Source of the DNA: Agaricus subrufescens
Taxonomy: Eukaryota; Basidiomycota; Agaricomycetes; Agaricales; Agaricaceae
Length of the DNA: 64,000 bases
Reading direction: 5' to 3'
Assembly (NCBI GenBank): GCA_029945375.1
Contig: CM057060.1
Span: 62,001-126,000, forward strand
Positions 11,622 to 22,259 of the stretch are shown here, in pieces. Both the position numbers and the translations under genes were made by a program. The notes beneath the pieces are model-generated. The model was given only the letters and a program-made list of their open reading frames with translations, searched no databases and was not told the DNA's origin. Every line of letters starts with the position of its first letter. The stretch's first letter is position 1.

Positions 11622-14096
11622 TCACTCATTCGGGTTGCTGTAACGTTGTCCGAATAGGCCTTCTTCCATCGCTTTGATCTCTGTGTAGACCGCGAAAGAT
11701 TTCAGGACTATATTGTTAACGAGTTCCTGGAGACTTACGCAACGCAACATGTTTCGAGTGGAAACGGCACATCGCCAGATTTCCTAGTGTGCGGAAAACT
11801 TGTTAGGTGATCTTGTCGGGGCATGTCTATGAGATTTTTACACACCGCACATCATCCATAAGTTTGGGACGCCAAGATCTCTCCAAGCACCATTCAGCTC
11901 TCCCTCAGAATTCAATCCCCATATTTTCTTGAGTCTATTTCCCACATCTGTGCCGCAAATGTGGCGAATCTCGGTAGCCATATCGGCTAGGCTACAAAAA
12001 TATCAAATCAAATTGTTGCTTTAATCATTCAGGAGTTCCTCTGACCCTGTAGCGAATACGATGACATCTGCGGGCAGTTCAGAGCCATTTTCGAACTCGA
12101 GGCCGTTTTCGGTGACTTTGGCAATATGGCTATCGTTTTTGAGCTTGATTTTCTTGTCAATGATAAGCTGACAGGTACCAGTATCTATGTTGGATCGTAA
12201 GATAGTAGCACAACTGGGAACATTTTGGAATATTTTCTTGCCCAGATAATATCCTCCCCCCTTAGTTCGCGCCAACAAAGAGGAACCCGTTCCGTTTATA
12301 CCGTCAAACACTTTGAACCCGACGCTGCGCAATCCGTTCAGAAGATCTCTAGCATGGCTTATTATCAGTCTGATAATCAGGTGCCGGAAGAATGCTGTGC
12401 TTACTTATCTATCTCGGCGACTTGTTTAACCCTGCGCTGGGTGTTTTCAATGGACATATGATAGGGAAACGATGCACTGAGCCTGTCAGCAATGTCAGGG
12501 GGCGGACCACCCTCTTCGTAGGTGCCTAAGAATGCATAAGGTCTGAGGAGGACAGAGCGTCTGTTGGGCTAATACCCACCCTTAAAGAGAAGGCCCCAGC
12601 CTTTCTTCATATCCATGATGTAAGTAGGTCCACGTTGAACCATAGTGACGTCTATTTTAAGATGACAATATAAAATCAACTTTGTACCACAGTTTATTTG
12701 ACATTCCCTTACCAACACCGTGATCGTAGTAATCCCTAGCAATATCGTGTGCTAGATGATTGGCGGAGTTATATTGGTCAACTTTTATGTCAACTTGAAC
12801 CAGATCCCATCACATACCCGAAGTACAAGCTCCAATGATCACAACCTTCTTTCCAGCGTGATCCAATGCTCGCTTGTGTTCTGATGAATGGAGATAGGAC
12901 CCTTTAAATTTGTCCTGTAAACGGTAGTGTCAGTCTAAAGTGGGACCCAGACAATGTAGAAGAAAAATTGACTAATCCAGGAATCTTTGGTAGCTGAAAA
13001 GTACTACCCGAAAAACCGGTTGCAAAGATGAGATGTTTTACAGTAAAAGTTCGTTTAATCCCATTGGCGCGTTCAACGGTTACATGCCATAAGTTTTGTG
13101 AATCTTGTGAGGCAGACGTTGCGGTAGTGGACGTCCAAACAGGAACTTCCATCGCCTCGGCATAATACTCGAGCCAGTTAGCTAATTTACCAGCGGGGCA
13201 ATAAATTGGCCATGTTGACGGGAATCTAAAAGCGAGACAAACCAAGATGAGTGCTCGATCTCAATTTCAATTGTTCAGACGCACGGCATGTACGGCATAT
13301 GATCGTACCCTGATTTGATTGATAAGACATTTACAAGAATGGGTTAAGGCTTTGAGCGAAATAACTTACAAACGGGATCATGCAAACACAAGGCCTCATA
13401 TCGGTTCCTCCATATATCTCCGATTCTCGGCGTTTTCTCTATAACTAATGCTGAAACTCCCATAGTCTTCAATCGTGCGGCTAGTCCAAGCCCATTCTGA
13501 CTTCCGCCGATGATCAATACCGATGGTTCTTGGTCTCTAAATTCCGCAGCCTCACGCCTATCCTGTGCCCACGATGGATAGTTGTTATCATCGTCCCTCA
13601 AAGAGTTGATCTTCTCCGGGAACCCTTTGAGATCTTCCAAGTTTGTGTATACCACATGCGCTTTCCATTCCCCATTCGATGTTGGAACTATGCGTATTAT
13701 TCCAGAGCCAATTCCGACCCCTGTCTCGAAGTCAAACATCATATTGATCCACGCAACGTCAGGATATGGTTTCATCAGCCTAAGATAAGCGTCCTCCCGA
13801 AGCTTTAGATTTCCTACTCTCATCAGTGAAAGTTGATCTCTCAGGAAACTCGATATTTTGTCTTGACGATAGAAGGTGCGAAAATCCCAGGTTAGGGCGA
13901 GCATGTCTCTCCAATATGAGTCTGGAAGGAGAAGATCGATAGCTGCTTGTACGTCTTGAGATTCGATGGCATTGGCAAAGTTTGAGAACCAGGATTTAGC
14001 TACTTGGCGGGCGTCAAGATCCTGTGGAACAGAAGCGTTGAGTAATGTGAGAGTGGGCAGTTTTCCGTCCGGAATATGCACTGCGGGAGTGGACAT
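11622..14096 (-). CDS. Flavin-containing monooxygenase-like protein, copy 2
   Basis: This is a paralogue of the gene at 7742-10203 with the same exon layout and long near-identical stretches (AHVVYTNLEDLKGFPEKIN, IEKTPRIGD, NRYEALCLHDPVC). Domain order is N-terminal NTF2-like (about 1-160), then FAD-binding Rossmann (VLIIGGSQNGLGLAARL), FMO-like motif and second Rossmann with ACTS/AHDIA across an intron, then VIVFATGSEE. Here the second glycine of the FAD motif is Ser, and the Ser-Gly pair of copy 1 is Asn-Gly. The last exon encodes RYSNPNE and stops at 11622-11624. The tandem arrangement points to local duplication. The substrate is unknown. Confidence 0.9.
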
Positions 14097-14463
14097 CCTG
14101 GGCTACCGAAGAGATGGCAGTTGCCGATTAACCGGAAGCGTTTCTCTTGTGCTATCTTTATATACATGAATGTCTGATCATGAGGTGAGAGCTTCTATTT
14201 TTGTTTGCGGGAAAATATGTCGGGCTCAGGGGTTACAATCAAGATCGTGTTATAGCAAATATTGATGAGTCATTCGACTCCCAAAGGCATTTAGGAAGAA
14301 AATCATACACTAAGATACATGCTTGATAAAGCGGGGTCGACATACCGCAAGCCACAAATCGATACGATGGTCACTATAGCTATAGGTATAAGTAAACATC
14401 CATCCAGAGTCCTATCCGTAGGAGAATATAGAGGAAGCAACTGGCCCGGGGCTAAACAATCGA

Positions 14464-16294
14464 TTACGCCGCAGAGGCTTGTGTTATCCTCCGTACGGCA
14501 ATTTGAACGCTCTCTCTCCCCGCTCTTCCCCCAGCAACAACCTTGTTCGCGCACCAATGCACTCCAAAAACGAGGAATTGTAGGGACATGATGATTCCCA
14601 CGATGAAGCACACAACCAAAACGCCATTAGGCCACACCTCGAACGCGACGAAGCATAGAAAAGCCATTAGGGACACAGCAGAAAACAGCATGCATGTCGC
14701 GGGCATTCGAGATGATAAAGCAAAGAAGAAATACAATCCATATAGATCTTGTGCACGAATCTAAAGAGTGAAATATAAGTCCGAGATGGAAGATAAATAA
14801 GGTAATGTATACGTACAATGAACGTTTCAAGGTCAATCCAGTTATAACGAAAGAGGAACCAAGCATCAATGGCCATACCCAACCCTGAGGCGATGCTACT
14901 GGCAGCGATAGCAGTCAATGCGTAGGGTTGAATTTGGAAGAGGGAGTCCGGTGAGATGGCAAAAACAGCTGCGTTCACAGCCGCAAGTGCAGCTAACTAT
15001 GACCAAAGGTGGTAATCATCAGTTGAGGTCACCTGCCGCTCAAGGGTACGACAGCTCACCAAGCCGCCCACGTATTGCCACTCTTTCTGCAGTCTTTCGA
15101 ATATTGGCTGATAGTCTGAGGCCAGATGAGCCTTCTTCAACTCGCCATACAACGTGAAGGTCGACACAATACGTTCAGCGGGGTTATCGTAGGGTTTTGG
15201 TATGTCAATTTGTTTGGTATGAAGAGGAATGATTGAAGCCGCGATCCAGGTTTGCACTGTTCTGACGACTTGAGTCATTCCAGAAGGCGAGTACGTCAAC
15301 TCTTCTTCTTCGCAGCTCCCTGCAAAGTGAGAGAAGCTGAGTGGTGGCTTAGGCTCCTCTTCTTCTTCACCACTCGAGCAAGGTTCTTCATCCGAATAGA
15401 TGGCATAGCCTTTCACACGACGACGTAGTGTTTGCGATAGGATGAGCGGCACATCGGAAGGAGGGTCGACAGGGTCAGGGGGTGTTGATGGCATCGCGAA
15501 GGTATCCTCGCTACCTATAAGTGGATGAGTAAAACCGTTGTGAGTAGACTAGTGATGAGGCCTACATGACTCGTTATCAGAAGTACAGACTGAGAGTGCA
15601 TCCACCTCAATTGCTTTGCGGGATGAAGCGAAAGATGATGGTGGTCGAATCCGAATGATCACAGATGCACCGTTTTGAGATTTTCCGCGACTTGCGTTGG
15701 TATTTTTGTTCTTTGTTTGGCATTGAAGACGAAGTTCAAGTTCTACTCCAGAGGAAGTGAGATGGTAACAGCTGAACATACTGGAAGACCTTACTTTTGT
15801 CGAGTTCTTGCTTCTTCAGGAGCTGGCCAAGCGAGTGAACAGGTGTAGCCGCAACTTCTTTCTTCCGCTTCCCTTTCTTCTTTGTTTGCGATTGGCAAAA
15901 GACCTTAATGCCGAGGAGGGAGTCGATATCAGCGTCCTCACTGAGGTGGCCTTGTCAGTTGGGTAGCACTAGTGACATAGTAATCGCTTACAATGAGAAA
16001 GTATCCTTCATGTTGACATTCTGTCCATCACACCCTAGAATCGTCTCGTAGGAGTAATGAGCATCTACTTCCATCCTGACAACTGGCCTCCAGGCCTTCT
16101 CCGGGCGCATTAGCTTCATACCATGAGTCCGCACAACTAGTACCAGAGGCAGAATGAGGTTGTGCCAGCGGTCCGACAGAGTTTGGCAACACTCACCGGT
16201 CACATGCCATAGATCCCTGGGACGTAGAGTCAGACAGAGTGCAAGGCGGAAACAAAGAAGTATACCTCTGGTCCATGGGGGCATACGAGTTCAT
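14464..16294 (-). CDS. Four-TM membrane protein with C2-like N-terminal region
   Basis: A multi-exon hypothetical protein. The likely start is the ATG at 16294 (MNSYAPMDQRYTS). The first half contains alternating hydrophobic strands (WHNLILPLVLVVRTHGMKL, RPVVRMEVDAHYSYE, DSLLGIKVFCQSQTKKKG) and a basic loop (KKKGKRKKE), a pattern that could be a C2-like domain; this is inference. The middle is a disordered acidic region (YSDEEPCSSGEEEEE, 15360-15420). The C-terminal exons have four hydrophobic segments: ALAAVNAAVFAISP, YALTAIAASSIASGLGMAID, CMLFSAVSLMAFLCFVAFEV and GVLVVCFIVGIIMSLQFLVFG. The stop is at 14464-14466. An alternative frame downstream (14303-14460) is also hydrophobic, so the 3' end is uncertain. 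I do not recognise the family. Confidence 0.7.
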
Positions 16295-16482
16295 GGTTCT
16301 GTGTTTTGTGGGAGGGAGGAGAAGTCGGAACTAGTCAGGCCTGCGGCCTTGAGGCTGTGTCTGTGGCTATATTGATACATCATTTCTGTGATGTTCATCG
16401 CCATAGCGTGACTGCCATAGAAATACAGTGTCTTGCAACATTTATATTGCATTGTAATATGATGTAAATCTGTTGATTCTGT

Positions 16483-17673
16483 TCACAATTCCACTGCCTC
16501 AATTGCCTTCTCGATGGCCGCCCCCAAGCCTTGTGTCGTCCCCTTTCCCAGCATATCTGGAGTCAACAAATCGCCTTCACCCCGGAGCTGTCCTTCCCTT
16601 CCCTCCTTCAATACCTTTTCAATCGCGACCATCATCGCGCGTGCAGCCTCACTCTCTCCTAGATGCTCCAACATCATTTGTCCTGCCCAAATCATTCCCA
16701 CAGGGTTCGCAATCCCCTTTCCCGCGATGTCCGGGGCGCTACCATGGACAGGCTCGAATAGACTCGGACACCAGTTGGGATCGTCACGTTTAGACAATGG
16801 GTTGAGGTTGGCTGAAGGCGCAATCCCAATAGTACCGGTGCAGGCAGGTCCAAGATCGGAGAGAATGTCTCCAAATAGGTTTGAACCTACGACCACATCG
16901 AAAATGTGTGGTCTGAGGACGAAGTGAGCACAAAGAATGTCGATGTGGTATTTGTCGACTGTGATGTCAGGGTATTCTCTGGAAATGGCTTCGAACCTTT
17001 CGTCCCAGTAAGGCATCGTGATTGATATACCATTGGATTTGGTAGCAGACGTGAGTCGCTTCGCGGGTCTACTCCTAGCAACCTCAAAGGCGTAACGAAT
17101 CACCCTATCCACTCCAACACGGGTGAAGACGGTGTTCTGGATCACTGTCTCCCGCTCGGTGTCATGAAAGATACGTCCACCTATGGAACTGTATTCGCCT
17201 TCGGTATTCTCGCGCACCGTGACAAAATCTATATTTCGCCCCTCTCTATTCGCGAGAGGTGAGGTGACACCGGGAATAAGGCGGCACGGGCGCAGGTTGA
17301 TGAACTGATCGAATTCTCGTCGAAAGAGGAGAATGCTACCCCATAGCGATATGTGATCAGGGACTGTGGCTGGATCTCCTACTACAAGATGGAGATATAT
17401 AAGCGATGCAAGTGCACAATACCCGTTGTAGTGCTTACCAGCGCCAAAGTAGATTGCGTCGCAAGCCTGCAAGAGACCTTTCCAGTTGCTCGGCACCATA
17501 ACGCCGTGCTGATTGTAATATGTACAGGACGCCCAGTCGTAATGCCGAAAGTTTAATTGAAAGCCGAATCGCTTCCCTGCTGCCTCGAGACATCGGAGGG
17601 CGGGGGGCATTACCTCAAGGCCAATGCCATCCCCAGGTAAGACGGCTATCGTATACGTTCGGGGGCGCTGCAT
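16483..17673 (-). CDS. Tartrate/D-malate dehydrogenase-like decarboxylating dehydrogenase
   Basis: This enzyme belongs to the isocitrate/isopropylmalate dehydrogenase family, closest in motif to tartrate dehydrogenase/D-malate dehydrogenase (NAD-dependent oxidative decarboxylation). The N-terminus is IAVLPGDGIGLEV; GDPATVPDHISLWGSILLFR and REFDQFINLRPCRLIPGV follow. Then come VRENTEGEYSSIGGR, RLTSATKSNGISITMPYWDE, DKYHIDILCAHFVL, VVGSNLFGDILSDLGPA, GTIGIAPSANLNP and LFEPVHGSAPDIAGKGIANP. These hold the conserved Arg, Lys and Asp metal/substrate residues. The open frame contains a 57-nt intron (17382-17438; GTAAGC...TTGTAG) that has no stop and keeps frame; splicing gives GAVGDP, the family consensus. 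It shares a divergent promoter region with the F-box gene at 18154. Confidence 0.93.
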   Translation of the reverse strand: MQRPRTYTIAVLPGDGIGLEVMPPALRCLEAAGKRFGFQLNFRHYDWASCTYYNQHGVMVPSNWKGLLQACDAIYFGAGKHYNGYCALASLIYLHLVVGDPATVPDHISLWGSILLFRREFDQFINLRPCRLIPGVTSPLANREGRNIDFVTVRENTEGEYSSIGGRIFHDTERETVIQNTVFTRVGVDRVIRYAFEVARSRPAKRLTSATKSNGISITMPYWDERFEAISREYPDITVDKYHIDILCAHFVLRPHIFDVVVGSNLFGDILSDLGPACTGTIGIAPSANLNPLSKRDDPNWCPSLFEPVHGSAPDIAGKGIANPVGMIWAGQMMLEHLGESEAARAMMVAIEKVLKEGREGQLRGEGDLLTPDMLGKGTTQGLGAAIEKAIEAVEL

Positions 17674-18153
17674 GGCTCAAGGCCTTAGCTAAAGCTCGAG
17701 GGTCGTAGCGACTTATTTCTCTCACCGGACCCGGTTACCTCTTAATGATTGTAACCGCAGAAACCAACTCTCTCACGTATGTAATTCATCAATTTCATGG
17801 GGCTAATTATATCTTCCCACCGAACCACCATCTTTGCTTCAGTATTGGCGTGGTTTGAGTTTGTCCTTTATCAAAATGGCCATATTCAAATGCTCGGTGA
17901 CCTGAATCGTATATATACTCTCGTTGATAGGCTCAATTCAAATCATCACTAGCAAGCAGGTCTTCACCGACACCTCGGGATTTAAGGCCCTGCCAGGTAT
18001 CTATCTGTCGATAGTTTTAGCTCAGGGCTAATGGAGCTTCTCGTCACTATTCCGTCATACGCGAGACGCTACAAAAGGGCGGCGTTCAATTTTTCTTGTC
18101 CCAAAAATTTTGAAGTCTTGAATGGTGCGTTGCATTCATTCTTCTCTGCCTAG
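17674..18153. promoter_or_regulatory. Divergent intergenic promoter region
   Basis: These 480 bp separate the minus-strand dehydrogenase and the plus-strand F-box gene, so they must hold both promoters. A TATATATAC stretch near 17911 could serve as a TATA element. No other motif is clear. Confidence 0.45.
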
Positions 18154-19917
18154 ATGGCTGAAAGACCTGGCTTTCAGCAGACTCCCACAATGTTTTATGA
18201 CTTCAGACCACTCGTTCCCCTGTCTCTAGACGGCGCCTTGTACGGGAAGCACATCACCTCCTCTCTTCCTATCTTTCGCCTTCCCATTGAACTTCTCAGC
18301 CATATTGTTCCATATCTGTCCCCTGCGGATATCCGGAGTCTGGCGTTTGTTGACCGCGACGCCCGACAGTTGTCACGAGCGTTACAATTCGCTCACGTTG
18401 AACTCGACTATGGCAGCTGCTCATTAGACCTTCTCGCTGTGCTCAAAAACGAAGTTGATAGTCCACAAGACATGGAGCATCGTCTTGGGACGTGCATCCG
18501 ACGTCTCACTGTTCGTAACCCACGGACTTACTTCAGTTCCAGAGCAAACTTGGACCTTGATGACTTGCGAGGTTTAACACTACAGGCGGTAAAGGAGCCC
18601 ACTGAAACTGCCCGGCCGACGAAAGCGGCCTACCTGCACCTTATCTGCAGTCTACTACCGCACCTGCCAAACCTTCATATTCTAGATTGGAGAGACGAGG
18701 AACCTCTGACCCCAGACATGCTAGGATATATGATGTCTTCGTCCATTGTTCACCTCCGACTCGACGGACCCACCGTAGATCCTGTATTCGCTCTTGCACC
18801 AAGTGCTGGCAGAACCAACTGGCCCCTCGAATCTCTGTCGGTCAACGTTGGGTGGTTGTTTACATCCTCAAATCTTGGCGATGTTGCCTTCATATCGAGC
18901 CTGATACGGCTGACCGCCCCCACTCTCCAATCTCTGACGTGGTCAGGCTTTGCGGGCCAACTCATGTGGGGATTACCTCCACATGCTGATTTTCTCTTCA
19001 AGGTTCTCCGCGAAATCAATCTTGACCACGTTATGCTACGAGATACAACCGTACTTAATATGATCCTCTCCGAGAATACCCATATCCGCTCCGTCTCGGT
19101 GGATTCGAACCCCGTTATCTCCCAGTTTCTTTCACATCGTGGTCACATTCCCTCGCTTAATCGCCTTCGTTGGGATCGGAGCTACTTGGAATCACACGAC
19201 GATTTGATAGGATTCGTCCACGACAACACTCAACTCTCATGTCTGGAAGTAACGTCTCCGTTATCCCCTTCCATCATCAAATCTATAATTCTTGATCACG
19301 AACGTCAAGTCTTTGATAATCTTACTACGCTTCACTTTGTACTGGAAGGCCGCGATTTCCCCGAAGATTCTTTGGCAATAATCGCATCCGTCTCTTCACT
19401 CCAACATCTATGGTTGTCAGCCGGTACGCAAGACGGTATGCAGCACGATTGGGTCGTAAACCATGGTGTTTTGGAAGAAGCTTTGCGTCCGCTATCCCGA
19501 CTTGAAACCCTCGTCCTAACCCGCGACACTTACGTCGTTGATGCACACCCACTTCTCGACTCTTCCGCGGAGCGATACTACATAAGCAAAATCCTCCCTC
19601 GTGACTTGTCGTTGACCGACTATCTCACCGAGGATGAAGCGAAGAAGATGGACTGCCCGAATATTCATATCGACGATGCTTTACGCCTTAGAAGCTTGTT
19701 AAGCCATCTCGCTTGGGAACGCTGGCACGTTTCGCAGATGGTATCTCTTGCTACGAAATACTTGGGGGGGTTAATGAATCTCAAATGGTGTTTCATTGGA
19801 CAGCTACCGATCCGCCTTGAGGACATCCAGTCATATGAAGTTGGGTGTTCGTTGATCGAAGAACGGGATCATCTGTTGAAGGGATTACATGTATACTGGA
19901 ATGCAATTCTAGCGTAA
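18154..19917 (+). CDS. F-box protein with leucine-rich-repeat-like body
   Basis: This intronless frame codes for 587 residues. The F-box lies at about residues 45-90 (LPIELLSHIVPYLSPADIRS, LAFVDRDARQLSR), which in known proteins binds Skp1 in SCF ubiquitin ligases. The rest consists of irregular leucine-rich segments (LHLICSLLPHLPNLHILDW, SSIVHLRLDG, PTLQSLTWSGF, SSLQHLWLSAG, LSRLETLVLTRD) typical of the large F-box/LRR family expanded in Agaricomycetes. The ATG at 18154 is the first in frame. The target protein cannot be inferred. It is not evidently related to the second F-box gene at 20516-22259 beyond the shared architecture. Confidence 0.88.
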   Translation: MAERPGFQQTPTMFYDFRPLVPLSLDGALYGKHITSSLPIFRLPIELLSHIVPYLSPADIRSLAFVDRDARQLSRALQFAHVELDYGSCSLDLLAVLKNEVDSPQDMEHRLGTCIRRLTVRNPRTYFSSRANLDLDDLRGLTLQAVKEPTETARPTKAAYLHLICSLLPHLPNLHILDWRDEEPLTPDMLGYMMSSSIVHLRLDGPTVDPVFALAPSAGRTNWPLESLSVNVGWLFTSSNLGDVAFISSLIRLTAPTLQSLTWSGFAGQLMWGLPPHADFLFKVLREINLDHVMLRDTTVLNMILSENTHIRSVSVDSNPVISQFLSHRGHIPSLNRLRWDRSYLESHDDLIGFVHDNTQLSCLEVTSPLSPSIIKSIILDHERQVFDNLTTLHFVLEGRDFPEDSLAIIASVSSLQHLWLSAGTQDGMQHDWVVNHGVLEEALRPLSRLETLVLTRDTYVVDAHPLLDSSAERYYISKILPRDLSLTDYLTEDEAKKMDCPNIHIDDALRLRSLLSHLAWERWHVSQMVSLATKYLGGLMNLKWCFIGQLPIRLEDIQSYEVGCSLIEERDHLLKGLHVYWNAILA

Positions 19918-20515
19918 ACGCCTGGCTTGCCCAGACATTATTTTGCATAGATTTGAACTTGCCTAGATATCTCTCTTCTTAGATCAGGGCTCCCCCTTGT
20001 GTATTCCGCACGCGAGCTATAGTAGAGTATGACCACGGAAGATGAATGCATTCAAGCTAACTTGAAGTTGATCACCTTGAGAGTGATCGTCACTTCTGTC
20101 AGTGCAGGAAGAACTTGAATGTAAACCCACGCTGACTCTAGACATAAGCCCTTTTTGGCATTGTCTCTTCCTTCAAAGTGCCACAAGCTGTCAGCTCAAC
20201 GCTCGATAGGTTCGACGTGAACGAACTGGGTGCTTGTGATAGTCAGAACAATGACATTAAGAGATGAATTTGCGGCGTTGTCATGTCTCAAGCCTGATCT
20301 AAAAGTTGAGGAACCGGAGTAACGAACAGTGAACAGTCCCTGCGATATAGAGGGATACCACATCATCAGTAATGCCTTTATGCGTATCTACCACATTCAG
20401 GTTTCAAATTAAGTTTATTAATATTGCTACAATGGGAATCACAAGATGGACCAACTTTCGTCATATGGAATAACGTGCGGGAAGTTACTTTCCTCTTGTT
20501 TACGCGAACACGCCT
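19918..20515. other. Intergenic region between convergent F-box genes
   Basis: About 600 bp between the 3' ends of two convergent genes. No ORF, repeat or RNA gene is recognised. Confidence 0.5.
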
Positions 20516-22259
20516 TCAATCATTCAACTCCTGTTTCACTCGCCGAACCGTACTATTCCTCTCTCTCTCCATAATTTCCATTGCAATCATCGCCTTCTCC
20601 CGTTCCTCCTCCCGGATTTTGATGAATAATGAGAGGGAAGGGTTAACCTCCTCCCATAAATTTTCTCGTGCCTCCAAGAGCTTCTGTTGTTTAGCACCGA
20701 GGTTAAACAGTGCCGGGTAACCAAACCCGCCGTAGACTTGACAAGTCTTTGGCAGCAGGTGACTGAGATAAACCGCAACCGGCGTTGAACTCGATATTTT
20801 TGAGATACCCATTGATAGTTCCATAAGTTTCGAAAAGACTGGTAGTGGCGAAGTAGATTTGAACTCGGGTATAGCATCCGCGGAAGCGTTGATAAAAAGA
20901 CCGAGTCTTTTGAGGTTGAGACAATGTCGGGCAAATGGAAGAAGGGCTTCCAACGTTAGCTTTGGAGATCCAAAATAGCCCGGTTCATCGTTGAGATGAA
21001 GCTGTTCCAGAGATGATAACTGTTTCGCTACCTTTTCCAAGTCTCCGAGCTTGAGGTCGAATGGATAGTGGTGGTATATTTCTAATAGAGTTAAGGTTTT
21101 GCAAGCGAAAAGGGGCTCTAGCGTTTTCAAATTGATACGCTCACGAGCATCGTTGTCACCGCCCCATCGAGTCGAATTCAAGACTAACTCCCTCAACTTA
21201 TGGCACCGCTTTGATATTACATCAAGGATACGATGTACCATAAGTGGAGTCTCGGGCAGAGGTGATTCAACAACTAGATCGGTAAGGATTGAAGGAGATG
21301 AAAGGAGGTCGAGAAAACGTGTAGAATCCTGATAATTGGAGCAAAGGCGGATATCAACAAGGGAGGAGTAAGCCCCATGATGAAGTTCGGGCTGGAAGAT
21401 CAAGATATCATCTGGATCTCCTACGATTTCCCCGTCGGTGTACTCGAAGATGACTCTAGTAAGTTTGGGGAAGGTGGAGAGTAGTTCTGCGAGACGTGTT
21501 GTAAAAAAGAAACGGGGTAAAACCAGTTTATGAAGTTGACGAAGTGGAGTTAAGAGCCTGATAATGCCCCCTACGACCTCAGGTGGCGCTACGGATTGCG
21601 AAGTGTCGTCTGGGAAAATATGGATACCAAGGAGAGTAAGGTTTACCATCCTGCCAACAATGTCATTAGCAAGGTTACTCAGAGTCCTCGTAGCTGTATC
21701 CACCGAAATATATAGCTCCAAACGTTTGACGGTTGGGGTCATGAATAGAAGAGAATATCGTAAATTCGCTCTCCAGTTGAGCACTTCAAGTTTAGGAAAT
21801 ATAGCCAACGTAATGCGCGTCCGGGAAATATCATCGTACAGCTTTTGGCTGAGTTTGTGCTTATTTTCATCGTAAATAAGCACTCGAACGCGTTTGGTAT
21901 AACGTTGAAAGGAGACCCAATCAGAAGCAGTGGGATGTCTTGAGAATCGCTAATGATGGTTGTGAGATTTGACTAATTTATCGATGAACCACGGGGCATA
22001 CTGTGCGTGACCTGACTAAGGGAACAAGAAGATGAAATAGCCGAAGTAGATTATCGACTTTTCCCCAAAGCTCATCGAGAGCCGTCTCGGACCATGTTTT
22101 GCAGATGACTGCATTATTGACATTTGACTGGGAATCTAAGCATCGGAATACAGCACGGAGGATTTCTGGCGTGACTAGTACACGGTGCATTGTGCCAGGA
22201 AACTGGGATGAGGGATACGAAGTAGCTGAAGGTTCTGAAATCTGAACATTTACGCTCAC
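20516..22259 (-). CDS. F-box/LRR-like protein
   Basis: A two-exon gene. Exon 1 (from 22259) encodes an F-box-like region, VTPEILRAVFRCLDSQSNVN then NAVICKTWSETALDELW, the usual start of agaricomycete F-box/WD or LRR proteins. A 52-nt intron with GTATGC donor and TTAG acceptor (about 21941-21992) joins it to RFSRHPTASDWVSFQRYTKR. Exon 2 then runs for more than 450 residues of leucine-rich segments (FPKLEVLNWRANLRYSLL, TPLRQLHKLVLPRFF, CHKLRELVLNSTRW, LSSLEQLHLND) and ends in a charged helix (KIREEEREKAMIAMEIMERE). A role as SCF substrate adaptor is inferred from family knowledge only. Confidence 0.85.

Noticed and set aside
16473..16927. Plus-strand ORFs opposite the dehydrogenase gene
   Set aside because: They are antisense to a well-supported coding exon and lack any domain of their own.
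19090..19115. tRNA-like T-arm (GGATTCGAACCCC)
   Set aside because: It lies inside the F-box coding frame, and no matching acceptor stem or anticodon arm is visible nearby.
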